Part shown: piece by piece, positions 1 to 13,069 of the stretch
How the letters are laid out: every line of letters starts with the position of its first letter
Numbering within the stretch: position 1 is the stretch's first letter
Assembly (NCBI GenBank): GCA_020284085.1
Contig: JACEVL010000130.1
Location: forward strand, 1,138,501 to 1,202,500
Source: Aporrectodea caliginosa
Lineage: Eukaryota > Annelida > Clitellata > Crassiclitellata > Lumbricidae
DNA length: 64,000 nucleotides
Direction: 5' to 3'
Notes under the pieces: model-generated
Seen by the model: the letters and a program-made list of their open reading frames with translations, nothing else
Told to the model about the DNA's origin: nothing
Databases searched by the model: none
Made by a program: the position numbers and the translations under genes

Positions 1-890
1 GCTGACCAGGGTTCAGAGTTCTTTAAACTATGAGCCCCAATTTAAAACCAATTCTTTGCTGAACAGGAAAACAATGCAAAGATATCGGCAGAGGGGTTAT
101 ATGTTCGTATTTGGATGTATTAGTTATGGCTCTAGCCAAAGTGTCTGAATTGCCTGCAGCTTCAGCTCGTTTGACTTATTCATACCAGTAAGAAGCGAGT
201 TACAGTAATCTAGGCGACTCGACACCAATGCATTTGCGAGAGATATCCTTGCAGACGTGGGCACCTAACGCCTAATTCTTCGTAATGTCACGAATAAACA
301 TGTATGATGACTTACAAAAACTGTTTATATGGCCAGTGAGATACATGATAGAATGAAAACAACGACTAAGTTTGGAGCAGCGCCTGCAAGCTTAACAATA
401 GTTACCAAGTTTCAATGACTTAAACCGATCAAATTTTGAAAGTTGCTGTGGGGTGCCCAGTAGCAGAAATTCAGTCTGCGGTGGTTTCGGAGGAGTTTAT
501 TGGCCGCCATCCAAGACCTCATCAAATGCAGCAGACAGCAGCTGCTTAGTCGAGTCAAGTGACAGACTATCGAATGAAAATGTAGATTTGAGTATCATCA
601 GCATAGAAATGATACCCCAGCGAATGTTCATCCAACGATGTTCCTAGCGATGTGGTGCATAACGTAAGCAAAAGAGGACCAGGCACAGAACCCTGTGGAA
701 CACGGCAAGCCAGCAAAGTACTAGATAAATAATTACTATTTAATTACACTGATTAAGTGCGTGGATATGGATATGTACATGTACTACTTAAATCAATTTA
801 GTGCAGAACCAGAGATATCCCAACTGGTGCTTGAAACAGCGGTGACCAACCCATGACGACGATTCAATGCTCAGCTGATGAACGTATGGC
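1..890. other. no gene recognised; unclassified, possibly repeat-derived
   Basis: No open reading frame with convincing protein features or splice context was seen. The text between about 150 and 720 reads like decayed interspersed repeat, but no termini or coding motif could be identified, so it is left unclassified. Confidence 0.3.
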
Positions 891-989
891 AAATTAACAG
901 ATGCTTTCTCTTTCTTCCGTTCTCATTTACTTACTCACTTGCTAATCTGCCTAAGTAGACCTGAGGTCTTTTTGCACCTTTGTCTCCTC

Positions 990-1277
990 TTTACCTGCGA
1001 GGGCCTCTTTGCGATCTTCGACCCGTGGCCTTATGGTTGTCCCTCGCATGCGCTCTGCTACGGCCCACTCTAGGTGCTTTGCACGTGTTGGCCCATCAGC
1101 TTGGAACTCTCTTCCCCAATCTCTTCGCCTTGAGTTACTAGCCCTATCACCTTCTCAGTTCCGTAGACGCCTTAAGACATTTTTGTTCCCTGACGCAGGC
1201 ACTGAAGCAGGTCGAGAGCGCTGCTGATTTTTTAGCAGCGCTATATAAATGTTCGATTACAATTACAATTACAATAA
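990..1277 (+). mobile_element. LINE 3' end (C-terminal reverse-transcriptase ORF plus hairpin tail)
   Basis: The frame open from about 1009 to 1227 contains the pattern GPSAWNSLP followed by FRRRLKTFLF, typical of the last 40 or so residues of non-LTR retrotransposon ORF2 proteins of the CR1/L2-like kind. The stop is followed at once by an inverted repeat, AGCGCTGCT...AGCAGCGCT, then ATATAAAT and a short (ATTAC)n tail ending near 1277. The copy is strongly 5'-truncated and therefore dead. The same architecture recurs elsewhere in the window. Confidence 0.7.
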
Positions 1278-1529
1278 CCATCAACCACATGTACAAGTTA
1301 GCAGATGTGCTCAGATTAGTTGCTGTTTAACGACGCTGTGTCATGACAAAGATGATTATCGTCGCCCTCCTTCTTTCTTTAGGCTTGGGACTGGCGTTGC
1401 CAGAGCACTGGCAGTGGCGGGTTTTTAAAAAAAGTATTCAAAACAAGTGAACGCATTTGCCCCGTACACTGGGAAACTACGTATTCCTACCATTGCGTTA
1501 CCTTGAACGTGGCTTTCATGCAGCCAATG

Positions 1530-1532
<3 letters not shown>

Positions 1533-1613
<81 letters not shown>

Positions 1614-1706
1614 CTCTGTGTGTGTCTCTCTCTGTGTCTGTGTCTGTGTCTGTCTCTCTCTGTCTCTGTCTCTGTCTCTGTCTCTGTCTCTGTCTCTGTC
1701 TCTGTC

Positions 1707-1799
<93 letters not shown>

Positions 1800-1820
1800 T
1801 CTTTCTTTCTATATATATAT
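1533..1820. repeat. compound microsatellite (TC)n-(TG/TC)n-(TA)n
   Basis: About 75 bp of pure TC is followed by interrupted TGTC/TCTG units and then about 45 bp of TA. The long low-complexity ORFs on both strands here are artefacts of the repeat. Confidence 0.95.
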
Positions 1821-2067
1821 AACCCGTTGCTAGAGATAATTAGCGCTGCCTGTCGCACGTTTAAAACAAGGCAAGATGCCGACGATGACGTCACAGAAAT
1901 GGAGATAAAACAAACATAAGAGAAAAAAGTGAAGTCATCCGTATTTACGTTGACAATCGCACGAACTCTTCTCGTTAATTTCTGGGTAAACACAGTTGCG
2001 TGTCTTTCTTCTGCGTCGTTTTCATCCGGTCGATAAAAGAGATCTGTGCCAACGTCCTAGGAAAGGA

Positions 2068-2072
2068 TGCTG

Positions 2073-2114
<42 letters not shown>
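2068..2114. repeat. (CTG)n trinucleotide repeat
   Basis: About 14 consecutive CTG/GCT units with one interruption near the start. No coding context was found; polyAla or polyCys readings are frame artefacts. Confidence 0.9.
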
Positions 2115-2117
<3 letters not shown>

Positions 2118-2239
2118 CAGCCTTGGTAAATTGGCATCTTTATTTGGCGCCACTATCAGTCGACTCCATACGCGGTCGCTCTTGATGATAATGGGTTGAG
2201 TTGAACGAATTTGGACGACTGCGTTTTCCTAAGTAGCAG

Positions 2240-2466
2240 GTCTTTCAGCTCCAGGATATGAGCCGTGGAAACCAGTTAAATACACGCCGTCTTCCACGAA
2301 TTCTCTGTTTTGTATTCGCATTGCAGAGGCTCTCAATGCCTCAGTTAGACATGGCGTGCTTCCAGTGATTATTCCAAGAACCAATTTGTCAAAGCGACCA
2401 GGTCCAGGAGGAATTGACCTACCTATCGACGAACTTCAGGGCTTCCAAACAACAATTCAATTTGCA
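2240..2466 (+). CDS. candidate orphan coding exon, unidentified
   Basis: An uninterrupted frame runs from a possible acceptor (TAGCAG before 2240) to a good donor (GTAACT at 2467). A second acceptor, with pyrimidine-rich sequence before it, lies at 2326. The peptide has normal composition, including SLFCIRIAEAL, GVLPVIIPRTNL and GGIDLPIDELQGFQ. The hydrophobic LPVII segment after an EAL motif faintly recalls nucleotide-sugar binding segments of exostosin-like glycosyltransferases, but that is weak. If real it is an internal exon ending in phase 0. No partner exon was found nearby, so it could also be a chance frame. Confidence 0.3.
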
Positions 2467-3180
2467 GTAACTGCAGGCAGCACCTGTTTCTTATCAGGCT
2501 ATACCTGTATTAGCAGCCTATTTTACATATGGACGTCCATCATCAGCCACTTTAAAAAGCTATTTAGAGGCGCTATAGACTACGAATCTGCCTGTATATT
2601 CCCATATATGCACATATAGCGCCTATAAATTTCCTTGACCTCAGCATATGTGGCATCGACCGGTGTTGATGGTATCCATTATTCTATAGATTTTATTAAT
2701 TTCATTCGAATATAAACCTACGTCATTGAACATCAACGTCATGAATGTATTATATTACCACAAAAACATTAGTTCACCGATGTCAATGGATAAATCTGGA
2801 AGAAACGATTGTTTTCCGATAGCGGAGTTTCTCAGTACTGAATTTCATTTATTTTTACACAGACGATTGCAGGGTTACTTTTACGTTAGATTGATACAAT
2901 GACCTCTTGTGTGGCAATCGTACAGCGTTAGGAAACAATTCTCAGACAACTGAACTGACGTCCTTTCAAGAGCATCCGGTCACTACATCACTGTCTTTAA
3001 CCAATTACCGCCTGCTGAGCACCGTCATAAATTCAAATTACCGCATTTCCATACACTACTGCATCTTGATCCATTTTGGGCCTCCTAATTGTAGCCAGTT
3101 ACGTTACCTATGTTGAATTCATTCACCGTATGCCTTATAAAGGCTTTAACGGTTTCAAGAAAGAAAATATTGATTGATTT

Positions 3181-3453
3181 ATAATAATAATACTACTAAA
3201 TAATGATATTCTTTATTATTTCAAACCGACAAACGCAGTATGATTACAATTCAGTATGAACGGAAGTTATTACAGGAGTCGAATTTAACTGTAGGCTTCT
3301 ATACGGCAGTCATGCAAGGCGCTCATCACGTCCGCTCTACTGAGTCTACTCATTTTGCCAACACCATCTAGCGATTGATAGGCTGAGTGGACCTTTTGGG
3401 AGGGAAGCGGGAATCGATTACGCCAGTGATGTTACCATTACTCTATGGACCCC
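3181..3453 (-). mobile_element. tRNA-derived SINE, family B, decayed copy
   Basis: Collinear with 21755-22062: an (ATT)n tail, then the blocks CGCAGTATGATTACA and TTACAGGAGTCGAATTTAAC, then a tRNA-like head read on the minus strand. The central part of the tRNA-like head is deleted compared with the other copy. Confidence 0.65.
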
Positions 3454-3974
3454 AAAAATTGATTAAAAGCTTTCATGATTCGCTCACTGTACAAATATAA
3501 AAATTATGAAAGGCTAGTTTTAAAGGATGTTGCTCCGATATCTAGTTTGTTAGCTCTAATTCCATTTGTAACTTTTGTAACCCTGTGTAAAGTGTTTGCT
3601 GTTAGTTCAGAACTATAGATATAACTGTATATTGAGTAAGACTTTAAAACTGTTTATAATAGACTCACCGCATCGGTTTTTTCTACTGACATTGTACTAA
3701 TTCACTTTTGTAGGCCTATGCACTGCTGTTGTGAAGTGTGGGCATTTGTCTCGAGCTGATGATTGCTTAAAATTAAAAAATTACTTAGGTTAGAGTACAT
3801 TAAATTATGTTACAATAGGCTGTAAAAATATAAGTCCCGTTGGGAATAACATCTTTCCTATAATAAGTAACGGTCTGGTCGAAGACGTTGTCGATAAACA
3901 AACCTAACGTTGGCAATAGAAAAAAAAACAAGATTGCTGTTGCAAAATATAATGCAGCAAAAAACGAGCAACTC

Positions 3975-4034
3975 AGACTCATGCAAAGGTTTACACAGAC
4001 TCATGCAAAGGCCTAAACAGACTCATGCAAAGGC
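3975..4034. repeat. 22-bp tandem repeat, three units
   Basis: The unit begins AGACTCATGCAAAGG and recurs at 3975, 3997 and 4019 (the last one partial), with a short variable segment in each. It is a small minisatellite with no coding context. Confidence 0.85.
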
Positions 4035-4436
4035 ATGAATCGGTTCCTGTATGCTTTCTGCTGATATTTCTCTGTCGCTCTATAATAATGCACCATGGAG
4101 AAAATAATAACGGCGTCGAGACGTCGCCACGGTAACGAATTGCACGAGAAATACAGCCTTTTTTAATGAAAGCAGAAAATGATAGACGATGGCTTGGGGA
4201 AAACACTGGCATTATAAGCAACAACATCATAGGCGAAATAGACTCGATTAGGCGCTGAAAGACTTAGAAAAACAGAACCGAAAGCTGTAATTAATCGCAA
4301 GGTGAAGGAGAGACCACATTTCAGAGGGGGAGCTATAGCAAAGTTAGTCATCTATGCGAATAACCAATGGACCTGTGAGAATAAAGCAATAGCTCTCTCA
4401 CCGACGATCAATATTTCCTATTAATCACGAGCCGCA

Positions 4437-4620
4437 TACATGACCTTCTTCTGCTTTGGTTCTCTGCCTTTTTGGGCAGGTTCGTACTTCCAGTGTCGCC
4501 ACTATTCGCGTTGTCCAATCCTCTGCTTTAGATTGCTGTAATCTTCCTTCATCATCCAGTCCATTGGCATCATTCCTGGTCTTCCTCTGGACTTTTCCCA
4601 TCCATTATTCCATGGGTTAT
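4437..4620 (-). mobile_element. LINE ORF2 C-terminal fragment
   Basis: On the minus strand the sequence translates, with decay, to GRPGMMPMDWMMKEDY and later EEWRHW. This matches the endings of many non-LTR retrotransposon polyproteins, where a basic GRP segment precedes a W-D/W-I-D motif. The fragment has no intact ends. Confidence 0.5.
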
Positions 4621-4992
4621 AGTTCCTAAAAGAGAATTAAATTACATTTCAGCATAGTGCCTAATGCGTGATAGGAAAGAACATCGAGAAATATTGCACA
4701 ACAGATGTTTAAAAAAAGTCTTTATAAATTCTGCACCAAACTGCAGGGATACCGCAAACTTTCAAGAAATAAAACCAGATAGATTTAATATTTTGTTCAA
4801 ATAAATATTCGTCAAAGAAAATCATTGTTGCGTAAATTGATGATACGGGCTCATCGTATCTATCGTATCTAACAACTGCTAAAGCGCCTCTCAAAGTAAA
4901 ACTAATCAGAGGCGCTCTCAGTTTGCAAGCACCTTGAGAAAAGAGAAGTCTTAAGACAACCAATAAAAACAGTAATGCCCTCAGTTAGCACC

Positions 4993-5023
<31 letters not shown>

Positions 5024-5689
5024 TTCTGCTTTGTGAAAAGATAACTATTTTTATACAACGCTACGGACTTTTAAAGAAATTAAGGATATTTTCTCAACTG
5101 CTTTCTCACTCGTTAAATATGAGGCTATAGTTAGTAAAATGAAACAACTTGGCGCTGCAGTAAGCGTATAAAACTGTAGCATGATAATCATTTGTGATAA
5201 ATTAAACTAATTTCTACGTACATTGCCTAATACATTCAAAATATTTATCGTGTCCATTATTTAACATAGGCCTAGTGCAAAATATTCTGAAGTTCTGCTT
5301 AATGAGACGCTGCGTTCTGTTAATTAGTGGGCCAATATGGCAGAAATCCTTGACTAAACAAGCAAGCAAGGAAAGCCTTTATATATAGTCAAGCATGCAG
5401 CCCTACAATGAATTACAATGAATTTCGACGATTTCTTATTGCTGAGACAACGGCCAAAGGTCAGGAACGTGCCTTAGGCCTAAGCGATTGACGTTAACTC
5501 CACAGTTTATGCCCGCAGCGTAGAGGACTTAATTGGTGCTTAGACTGGCTTTAATTTCGTCTTCTGCAATGTCTAATTCTATTTACTTAGAACCAGTAGA
5601 TGGCACAGTCGGTCAGACTATACGCAACTTCTTCGATCCAAGTATATATATACATATATGTTAAGAATCGGTTTCGCTGTTCCGAATAG

Positions 5690-6030
5690 CATCCATATCC
5701 TCGGCAACATAATTGGGATCGAGGAATTGGCATCCGTCGCATAGAATTCGATCCAGCCGGGACGCAACGCCGAGACATGCGCATGCTTGCTGGAAAATCG
5801 CTCTCTCCCTCAAAGCATGTGCTATCGATCATTGGACCTACTTACACGCGGTGACGTTGTCCGGTCGAGAAAAACAACTATTACCGAATAACAATTACCA
5901 TCGGATGGGGCGTGCGGTAGAAGTCACGCTCTCGGACGCCGTCGGTCCCCTCTGCACCGACTGTGTCCGAAGAATCACACACCCCATGACATTGCTAAAA
6001 GAATCACGCACTATGAGACCTTGACGCACT
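5690..6030. other. GC-richer open stretch, function unknown
   Basis: A frame stays open for about 100 codons on the plus strand (5713-6024) and about 80 on the minus strand (5587-5832), in sequence richer in CpG than its surroundings. No family motif or convincing splice site was seen. It could be a decayed element, a regulatory segment or chance. Confidence 0.2.
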
Positions 6031-6368
6031 GCCTGTCTGAAGGAACACGCTTAGTGCCAGGGATGACTGACCGGTATGACGTGGCAATGACTGTCTCCAC
6101 GAAAACACTGTTACCTCAGTGACTTAAGAAATGGCTTATAGACTGAGGAAACAGTGCGATCGCCTCTTACACTATGATTATGCATTATTTCCTTGTTCTT
6201 TAAATGTATAACATGTGCACATGCGAGCGTATATGTAGATGTATATGTATGAGTACGTGTACATACAATTATACATGTGTACATGTATATTCTATGTATA
6301 AATACCAATATATATATATGTGTGTGCACATATATATATATATATAGCCATGTGCTAGATTTACGACA

Positions 6369-6500
6369 CCTTCCAAACTGTTCTCAGTTTCACCAACAGT
6401 TGAAGACTGCATTCTTCCGTATGGCCTGTGTCGGGAGCGCCTCTGAGTAGGGATCTTGAAGGGGCGCTATATAAATTCTGATTGATTGATTGATTAATTG
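6369..6500 (+). mobile_element. LINE 3' end with hairpin and (ATTG)n tail
   Basis: The plus-strand frame reads FHQQLKTAFFRMA and ends at a TAG inside GCCTCTGAGTAGG. The tail has the inverted repeat AGCGCC...GGGGCGCT, then ATATAAATTC and (ATTG)n. The copy at 16530-16690 has the same ending. Confidence 0.75.
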
Positions 6501-7487
6501 ATGTGTATCTGTATGTTTATGTATGACATCATTGCACAATGTATGTGTAGCCTATATTTCTATTCCATTACTCTGTTTATTTCTCGTTCTGTTGCGTATA
6601 TATAAGTATGATGATCTTTTGTGCAATTTAATGACTTTGAAAGTTTTACTCTTTGGTCGCATTGACCTTTTTTCTGTAAAAAAGTTACATGTACACTGCA
6701 TTTACAAGTTAACAAAACTGATGAAGTGTGCAACTGTTGGAAATGCCGTGATGAATTCTGTCCTACGAAATTGGTGAACCCCGGGACTTGTTCTTTTGGT
6801 TTAACCTTTGAATGCTTGTTGGTATTTTCTTTGCATGACTGTATTATTTATTGTTTTTGGTGTTCAACCAATCGGTGTATAAGGTATATACATAGGCCTA
6901 TGTGAATATATATATATATAATTATATATGCATATGTATGTGTATATTACATGGATGTGTACTATATGTATGTGTATATGTATGTGCTTGTAGGATTAAC
7001 TTCTGTGGCGTCAAAAGATTGATCGAAAACATTTGTCTGACAAGCCCACACACGTATACATAGGCGTGTCGCTGGCAAACCAAATCAGAAAGCGCTAAAG
7101 TAGCATTAGACTACACACAGATATAAATAAAGAAGTGTCCAATGCGTTTGTAGTTGCCATAGCCAAGCATCGAGTAACCGCTCTGGAACTGTTGATGGCC
7201 AAATTAGACATGCTTGTGATCTTCCGCTTTTACTGGATGAACTCCAAGACATCCATGATGGGTGAAATGGTAGAGAAATCGTAGAGTATATCTGCTTACG
7301 TCTTGATGGACGTCGACGAATAAGAAGCTCTTCGTAAAATACCTACTTTTCCTAAAAGCTCTTATTTGTTCCATTTGACCGTTTAACCGGTAAAAGACGA
7401 ATAAATAATGTCAAACTATTATGGAAATGTGAAACTTTAAACTTATCATCTCGTGATTTACCCTTTTTAAATAAAAGCACCCGTCAC

Positions 7488-7666
7488 CAGTGGCATAACC
7501 AAGGGTTTCAACGCCCAGGGGCAATGACAGCGCCCCCTTTAAATTTTCTTGTTGACTTTTAATCGTTCTTGTCATAGTACTGTGTACCACTGAAAACTAA
7601 TTTTGCGCCCTCTAGTGCTGCGCCCGGGGGCGATTGACCCCTCTGCCCCCCCTTCGTTACCCACTG
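7488..7666. mobile_element. non-autonomous hAT-type MITE with perfect 8-bp target duplication
   Basis: The element is 179 bp, begins CAGTGGCATAACCAAGGG and ends in the approximate inverse, with CGTTACCCACTG at the right. It is flanked on both sides by the direct repeat CCCGTCAC (7480-7487 and 7667-7674), which fits hAT transposition. Inside are C-rich and G-rich stretches. There is no coding capacity. Confidence 0.85.
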
Positions 7667-7999
7667 CCCGTCACGGTTATTTTCTATTTATCATCACGTT
7701 TAATTAACGTAACTGTCAAAGCAAGACGAATTTGAACTTCCTTCCAAAGATGCGAAGAACTTATAACTAGAGTTCTGTATAAGGGAATTTTCAAGCCAAC
7801 CTGCTAATTTTCTATATCTAACATTCCAACATACATTATGTTCTATATTAGTTTTACCGGATGTAAGCTGTATAAATTGGTTGAAATATCTCGTCATACT
7901 CGTAACATGAGAATAATAGCGGCATCAAAGATAGGGTCCGAAGACGTCCTATAATGGAGGTTCTGTCGTGTACTAGCATGCCAGCATTTCCACGAGCAT

Positions 8000-9075
8000 T
8001 AGACGGGACTCATAATGGGCTCTATTATACGGGTTTAATATGGATATATGGGTCCCAGATGGGCTGCACGAGGGAAAACTGGCAGGGTTATAATGCCCTC
8101 TGAATTTAAAAAGTTTATTATGTTCCCAATTAAAATATCAATAAAGAGGGGCAGAGTAGTTGTTAAGGCAGGTGTGGTTTAGGACTGGACGGTCGAGGGA
8201 TAGTATGAGAGAGCAGTTTTTATTACAGCTCTGCCCATTTCGCCTTTGCTGTAACTTTTGTACCCATATCAGCAATATATGCAGTTCGTTTTACAAAAAT
8301 CATCAATTTGATATTTACTCAATGTGCAGAGAGCGCGCTCAGTGTGGGCGACCGTCGCCAAATTCCTAATTCTAATGCGGGCCAGGACGCTACAGAAACC
8401 CCAACTCCCCAAGAATGCGATGCGAATACGTGTTCTAATGATTGATGTTCCGAGACTTCAGTCTATTTTCAGTAGATAGGGCCTACACCATTCGTCACTG
8501 GTAATTGATGTTTGACGTCTGGTGTGAAAGATATGACATTTTCCACTCAATGCATCTCAATTCATTTGTCAACAATGCCTAACAGTAATATATAAGTGAA
8601 TATCTTTGAGCGTGCGATCTCTATTACTCACACGACAAATCTGTATGGGGAGATATCGTCAAATATGAAATATGAGCTCTCATGATGATTGACTGTAACT
8701 TACAGTGTAATTAAGACAGATGATCGAATGCAACTGCGACAGATATACTATCGATATCTAGCACCTACACTGCATGGAAAGGCAAGAAAAGCAAACAGCT
8801 GCAGAACACAAGTAAGCCTTTCGATCGTTATTGGCATAATGCGCTATGATTGATGTAATGTAATATCTAACAAATCATCAGTGTCTCAAAAATGACATGT
8901 TAGAGGCATTTCCATCAGATGGGATTCATATGGGCTCTATTATACGGGCTCCATGTGGATCTATGGGTCCCAGATGAGCTTCACGAGAAAGTGCTGGCAG
9001 GGTTATAATGCCCACTGACCTTCAAAGGCTATCGTTCCTTTGACGAACATTTGCCCAATTGAAATATCAATATCT
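8000..9075 (+). repeat. dispersed repeat of about 1.1 kb with partial end duplication
   Basis: Two copies of a segment of about 140 bp (near 8000-8143 and 8918-9073), each containing GGGCTCTATTATACGGG and TGGCAGGGTTATAATGCCC, bracket unrelated sequence. From about 8222 to 9000 the block is homologous, in inverse orientation, to about 62160-63265. Shared blocks include CCCATTTCGCCTTTGC, GATTGATGTTCCGAGAC and GCAAACAGCTGCAGAACAC. There is no open frame; it may be a non-autonomous transposon whose ends were not resolved. Confidence 0.6.
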
Positions 9076-9079
9076 TAAA

Positions 9080-12000
9080 ATGTCTACAGCGCATCTTGAA
9101 CATTCGCGCAAATGAACCAAACATGCAATTCTATTTAGGTTATTCAAATTCTAATCGACCTAACTATGTATGTAATATGCAGGACGTTATAAAAGTCACT
9201 GTCCTTGAAGTTGAGCGTTAAAACTAAATAAATCAATTTCTTCATATAATTATAACCAGTTGCATAGAAAAGAATTAGGGGCTATCGCTTTAGTTGCATT
9301 CCCTCCCTCTTCTGGCATTTGAAATCAATGGAACCACATGTCAGAACCCATTGCTAGGAATACATGATGTTGCTTGGGATAATGCTGCTGTTAGTGGCTG
9401 GGGTCGTTTGTTAGGGGACCCAGATTAACCTGAACCAGTCGAATATTCCAGTGACACAGTATAGGCCTACATTACATCTTTAATATTTCTTTGACTAACG
9501 TAGTCGCTGATCTCTGGCTGCAGACGTGAACGTCATGGATATTCTCCTGAGTTGACTATTCCTTCCGTTTCTCCATCGTTGTTTCACTTCCCTTTCTATA
9601 ACCTCATTTCTTTTCCGTCTACGGTATCCAGCTGACGTATAAACAATTAACGCCTACTATGTTGTCACTAGATGTGTGTACCTTCCTCGATTGCTGTTTC
9701 TGGACCAAGCATCTTACATCCCATCTGAACCTGATTTACTTAATTGCTGGTTTGATCTAGATATTGCCCTTGTCTGACTATAATGCGGCGTTGTGACGCT
9801 GAAGATAAACCCTTTTCTGACACATTGGATAGGCCTATATAAAATATTATATTCAGCGGTGCATTTTTGAGTGGTCAATAAAAGGCACCAAACAAATGTT
9901 CTGACAAATGCATAAAATTAAATCAAACAGGTACTTACATGCATTTAGGTACATAAATACACAGGCCTACACACATACATACATACAAGCATGCACGTTA
10001 CTAACCTATGCGCAAGGTATCATACGATGGCGCTCTAAGTTGTTGCAGCATAAGAAACAAGAGTAAGCTTGGTGTAGAGGAAATTCTTGGTTTTCGTGTT
10101 AATGCTTTTGGCTTTGTTGTTTCTCACACTCGACTATAAGACCAAATAAAACTTCGTAATAACGTGGGTTCAAAAATAAATAAATTTTAAAGAAGATTGG
10201 TAAGCAGAAATCTATATATCATCTTTGACGCATAAATTTATTGTATTTGAGCTGAAAATTATTTCCCCTTTCCGATATCGGCTTCGACGCGTGCAGCAAG
10301 ACCAACCACTTATTGCAACATCAGTTATGAGTTGATCCAATTCACCTTATCGACATTCCGAATAGTTATTCTAGAGAGTTTCATGCAATAATCCCCAGCT
10401 TATATAGTCTACATGATTTAGGGGTCTATGCAGCGCCGGATTTAGACTTTGTGAGGCCCAAATCCATTTGCGTTTGAGAGGTCCTCGCCTCACTATTTCA
10501 AAAGATACGCTGGGCCAAAACCTGGCCCCATGTCGCCTTTTCAGACAAAATTTAGATAAACTATTATTGGAAGTGACATAATTGACATAATAATTGTTTG
10601 GCTTGCAGTAGGACAACAACTGATAATGTACACGTAAAATTACCTTTGAGCTGAAGCACTGATTCGTCAGATTGTAAATGGCAACAAAATGTATCAGAAT
10701 GTTAAGTTATTTTTATTTAGTTCGTTTGACAGCAGGAACCATGTATAGATGGCATAAACACTGCCTTAGATCTAATACAGTTCACGGCATTTATCGCCTA
10801 TATTTAGTATAGCTGCATAGTGTTAACTCGAAACTGTTAAAACGTTTTTCGCCATCAGTAGGCCTACATTATAACGGATTGCAAAGTCATTAACAATAAA
10901 TCAGTTGGAAGACTGCGCAGTTTGTCACTTTTCATACATAAATGCTATAGTCTGAAATCTTCTCTTGACCAAACATGGTTCGAAAGGCATTCTTGATTCG
11001 TTTGAACTGGAAAACGACCTTTCTGCCTAACAGTTTGTTACCATTATAAGACTAAAAAGTCACAAAGTATTTCAACTTTTTGGAAAGCCAGTTGAATTAT
11101 ATTCTTGAAGATAATTTGATGCAAGTCTAGAAAGCTTAAATTGTTTTTATCAGAATGAGACGCTTTCGCGTAAATATGGAATTCCCAATTCCCCAGTAAG
11201 GTTTAGATCAGCATCTACAGAGCAGGCTATTGTCATCAACGTAACACAATCGCACGGCTTCAGAAGTCTGTTCTTCCGATGCCTCAAAATTAATTTAAAA
11301 ACTCCTCTGATGCAATGCAGTGCTTGTGAATAAGCTGGTGCCCTGGGCTTAGTTTTATAGTTCTGCGCTACAAATGTGGAAAGAACGATCACGATAAAAA
11401 GAGAAAAAGAAGTATCAATGTCTTCACATACTGCTGCTCGTTTGCTCAAACTAGCTTGTTACTGATCAACAATTATAATAATTGGAAGGAAAAAGAAAGA
11501 TTGTGTTCGAAACTTGTCAGTATGTCATCAGTGTCAGGTAATTTCTGTCATCGACTGTTTTTGTCTCCCCATGTGTCCTTTAGTCGCGCTAATTGTAATC
11601 CACATTCGGTGCAGTCTTCCTTTGGCTTTTACATCGTAATTATACAATAACAGTTAAAGAGATAGCTTTATTTCCGCACACACTGTATAAATATAAATAA
11701 TTAAATATATAATGTTTTATACTTACTGCTGATCTACTGTAATTAGAGGAAAGTAAAAAACATATCCGTTTTGATATTCGAAAAACCGTTGTTTGTCTGT
11801 TTTTCACTGGGAATATTTGACAAGAAAAGAAGCGATGAAGATACAGATGAAAGTGTGTTAGCCGCAGGACAAGATAAATGGCCTACAACAGTAAATCTAA
11901 ATCTGTTTCTCAGCTACTTCGCGATGATCAGAATCTGAGAGCGCCCACTGTTAATCGCTTTCTTTCGTTTGATGTTGAAGTGGTGGAGTTGTTTCCGCTG

Positions 12001-12690
12001 TCTCTGTCGTTGCCTGGATTGTCACTGATGGCGTTCATCCCTCGGGTCTGTTGGTCGGCTGGCCCGACCCTTCCTCAGCGCCTACATCACACACACACAA
12101 GCGCAGTAAAAGTAAACGAACGACTGACTGGGCGAAGAAATTGGGTAAACAAAGGACATGAGAGTGAATGAAGAAGTTATGCAGTAGAAAGCGAATGACA
12201 ATTCAACAGACCGAGTGAGTGAGTGTGTTACGATCGATGAATGAGTGAGGTTGAACGGATGAGCTAAACAGCAAACAATGAGCGAGAAAGCAAAGAGAGT
12301 GAGTGAGAAATTCATCGGATAAATAGGAACAGTGAAGAAGTGTTTGAATGAGTGAACGAGGAAACTAGTGAACGATTTTGGGAAGTAAGGAAAAGCATTT
12401 CAAAAGCGGAAATAGAAAACAAGGAGTCAATTAACAGAGAGCAAGTGAGAAATTAAACGGACGAATTAATTCGAGTGAACTGGACACGCAGCTCTTCAAC
12501 TTTCGTCTTACATCAGTGCACAACAACGCATTCACGCAATTTACAGGCACAGCTGTTAAGAAATATCCAAAACTTATCAAATTTTACAATGTGTTGTATG
12601 TAAATTGGAGATGGTTCAAAAGAGAATGTTTGGACCCATAACAAGCTGGTGAAAGAATGCAGAATCACGCCAGGTATAGGGCTATGCGAA
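9080..12690. other. no gene seen; scattered decayed elements
   Basis: No plausible exon was found. A possible hAT left end (CAGCGCCGGATTTAGAC, near 10431) has no matching right end. A degenerate GAGTGAGTGA-like stretch lies at about 12180-12370. Confidence 0.4.
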
Positions 12691-12698
12691 CAATAATA

Positions 12699-12771
12699 AA
12701 TTATAAACAATAAATAATAAACAATAAATAATAAACAATAAATAATAAACAATAAATAATAAACAATAAAT
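12699..12771. repeat. 14-bp minisatellite (AATAAATAATAAAC)n
   Basis: About five head-to-tail copies of a 14-bp AT-rich unit. The reverse-strand ORF with repeated YCLLFIVYYLLF is a translation of this repeat and is not a gene. Confidence 0.9.
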
Positions 12772-13069
12772 ATTTGGTGAATAAAATTGATTGATATGAT
12801 AATGCCCCGTGCCAAAAGGTTGGAAAAGCAAATGGGAAGAGACCGGTTGGATGCACTTGCCGCTAATAGACACGGCGCTGGAGCTATTAAATTTTAATCT
12901 CCGGCAACCCGGAAAACTATTCCAGAATAGTGGGTCCGAATATATGAGAATCGAGCAAATTCCACATATTACGAACAATTTTATCCAAATAAGCAGAAAG
13001 CATAAACAACGGCTATCTGGGTCGCCGGACATGCGCGCTCGGCCTTCGAACAGTAGGCCCTAACACCTT

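Noticed and set aside
1457..1993. Long ORFs on both strands with SLSL, ERER and YIYI repeats
   Set aside because: They are translations of the TC/TG/TA compound microsatellite.
10371..10619. 82-codon minus-strand ORF
   Set aside because: No splice context or protein family; overlaps a possible transposon terminus at 10431.
12513..13032. Minus-strand ORFs with hydrophobic repeats
   Set aside because: Part is the AATAAATAATAAAC minisatellite; the rest has no splice sites or family motif.
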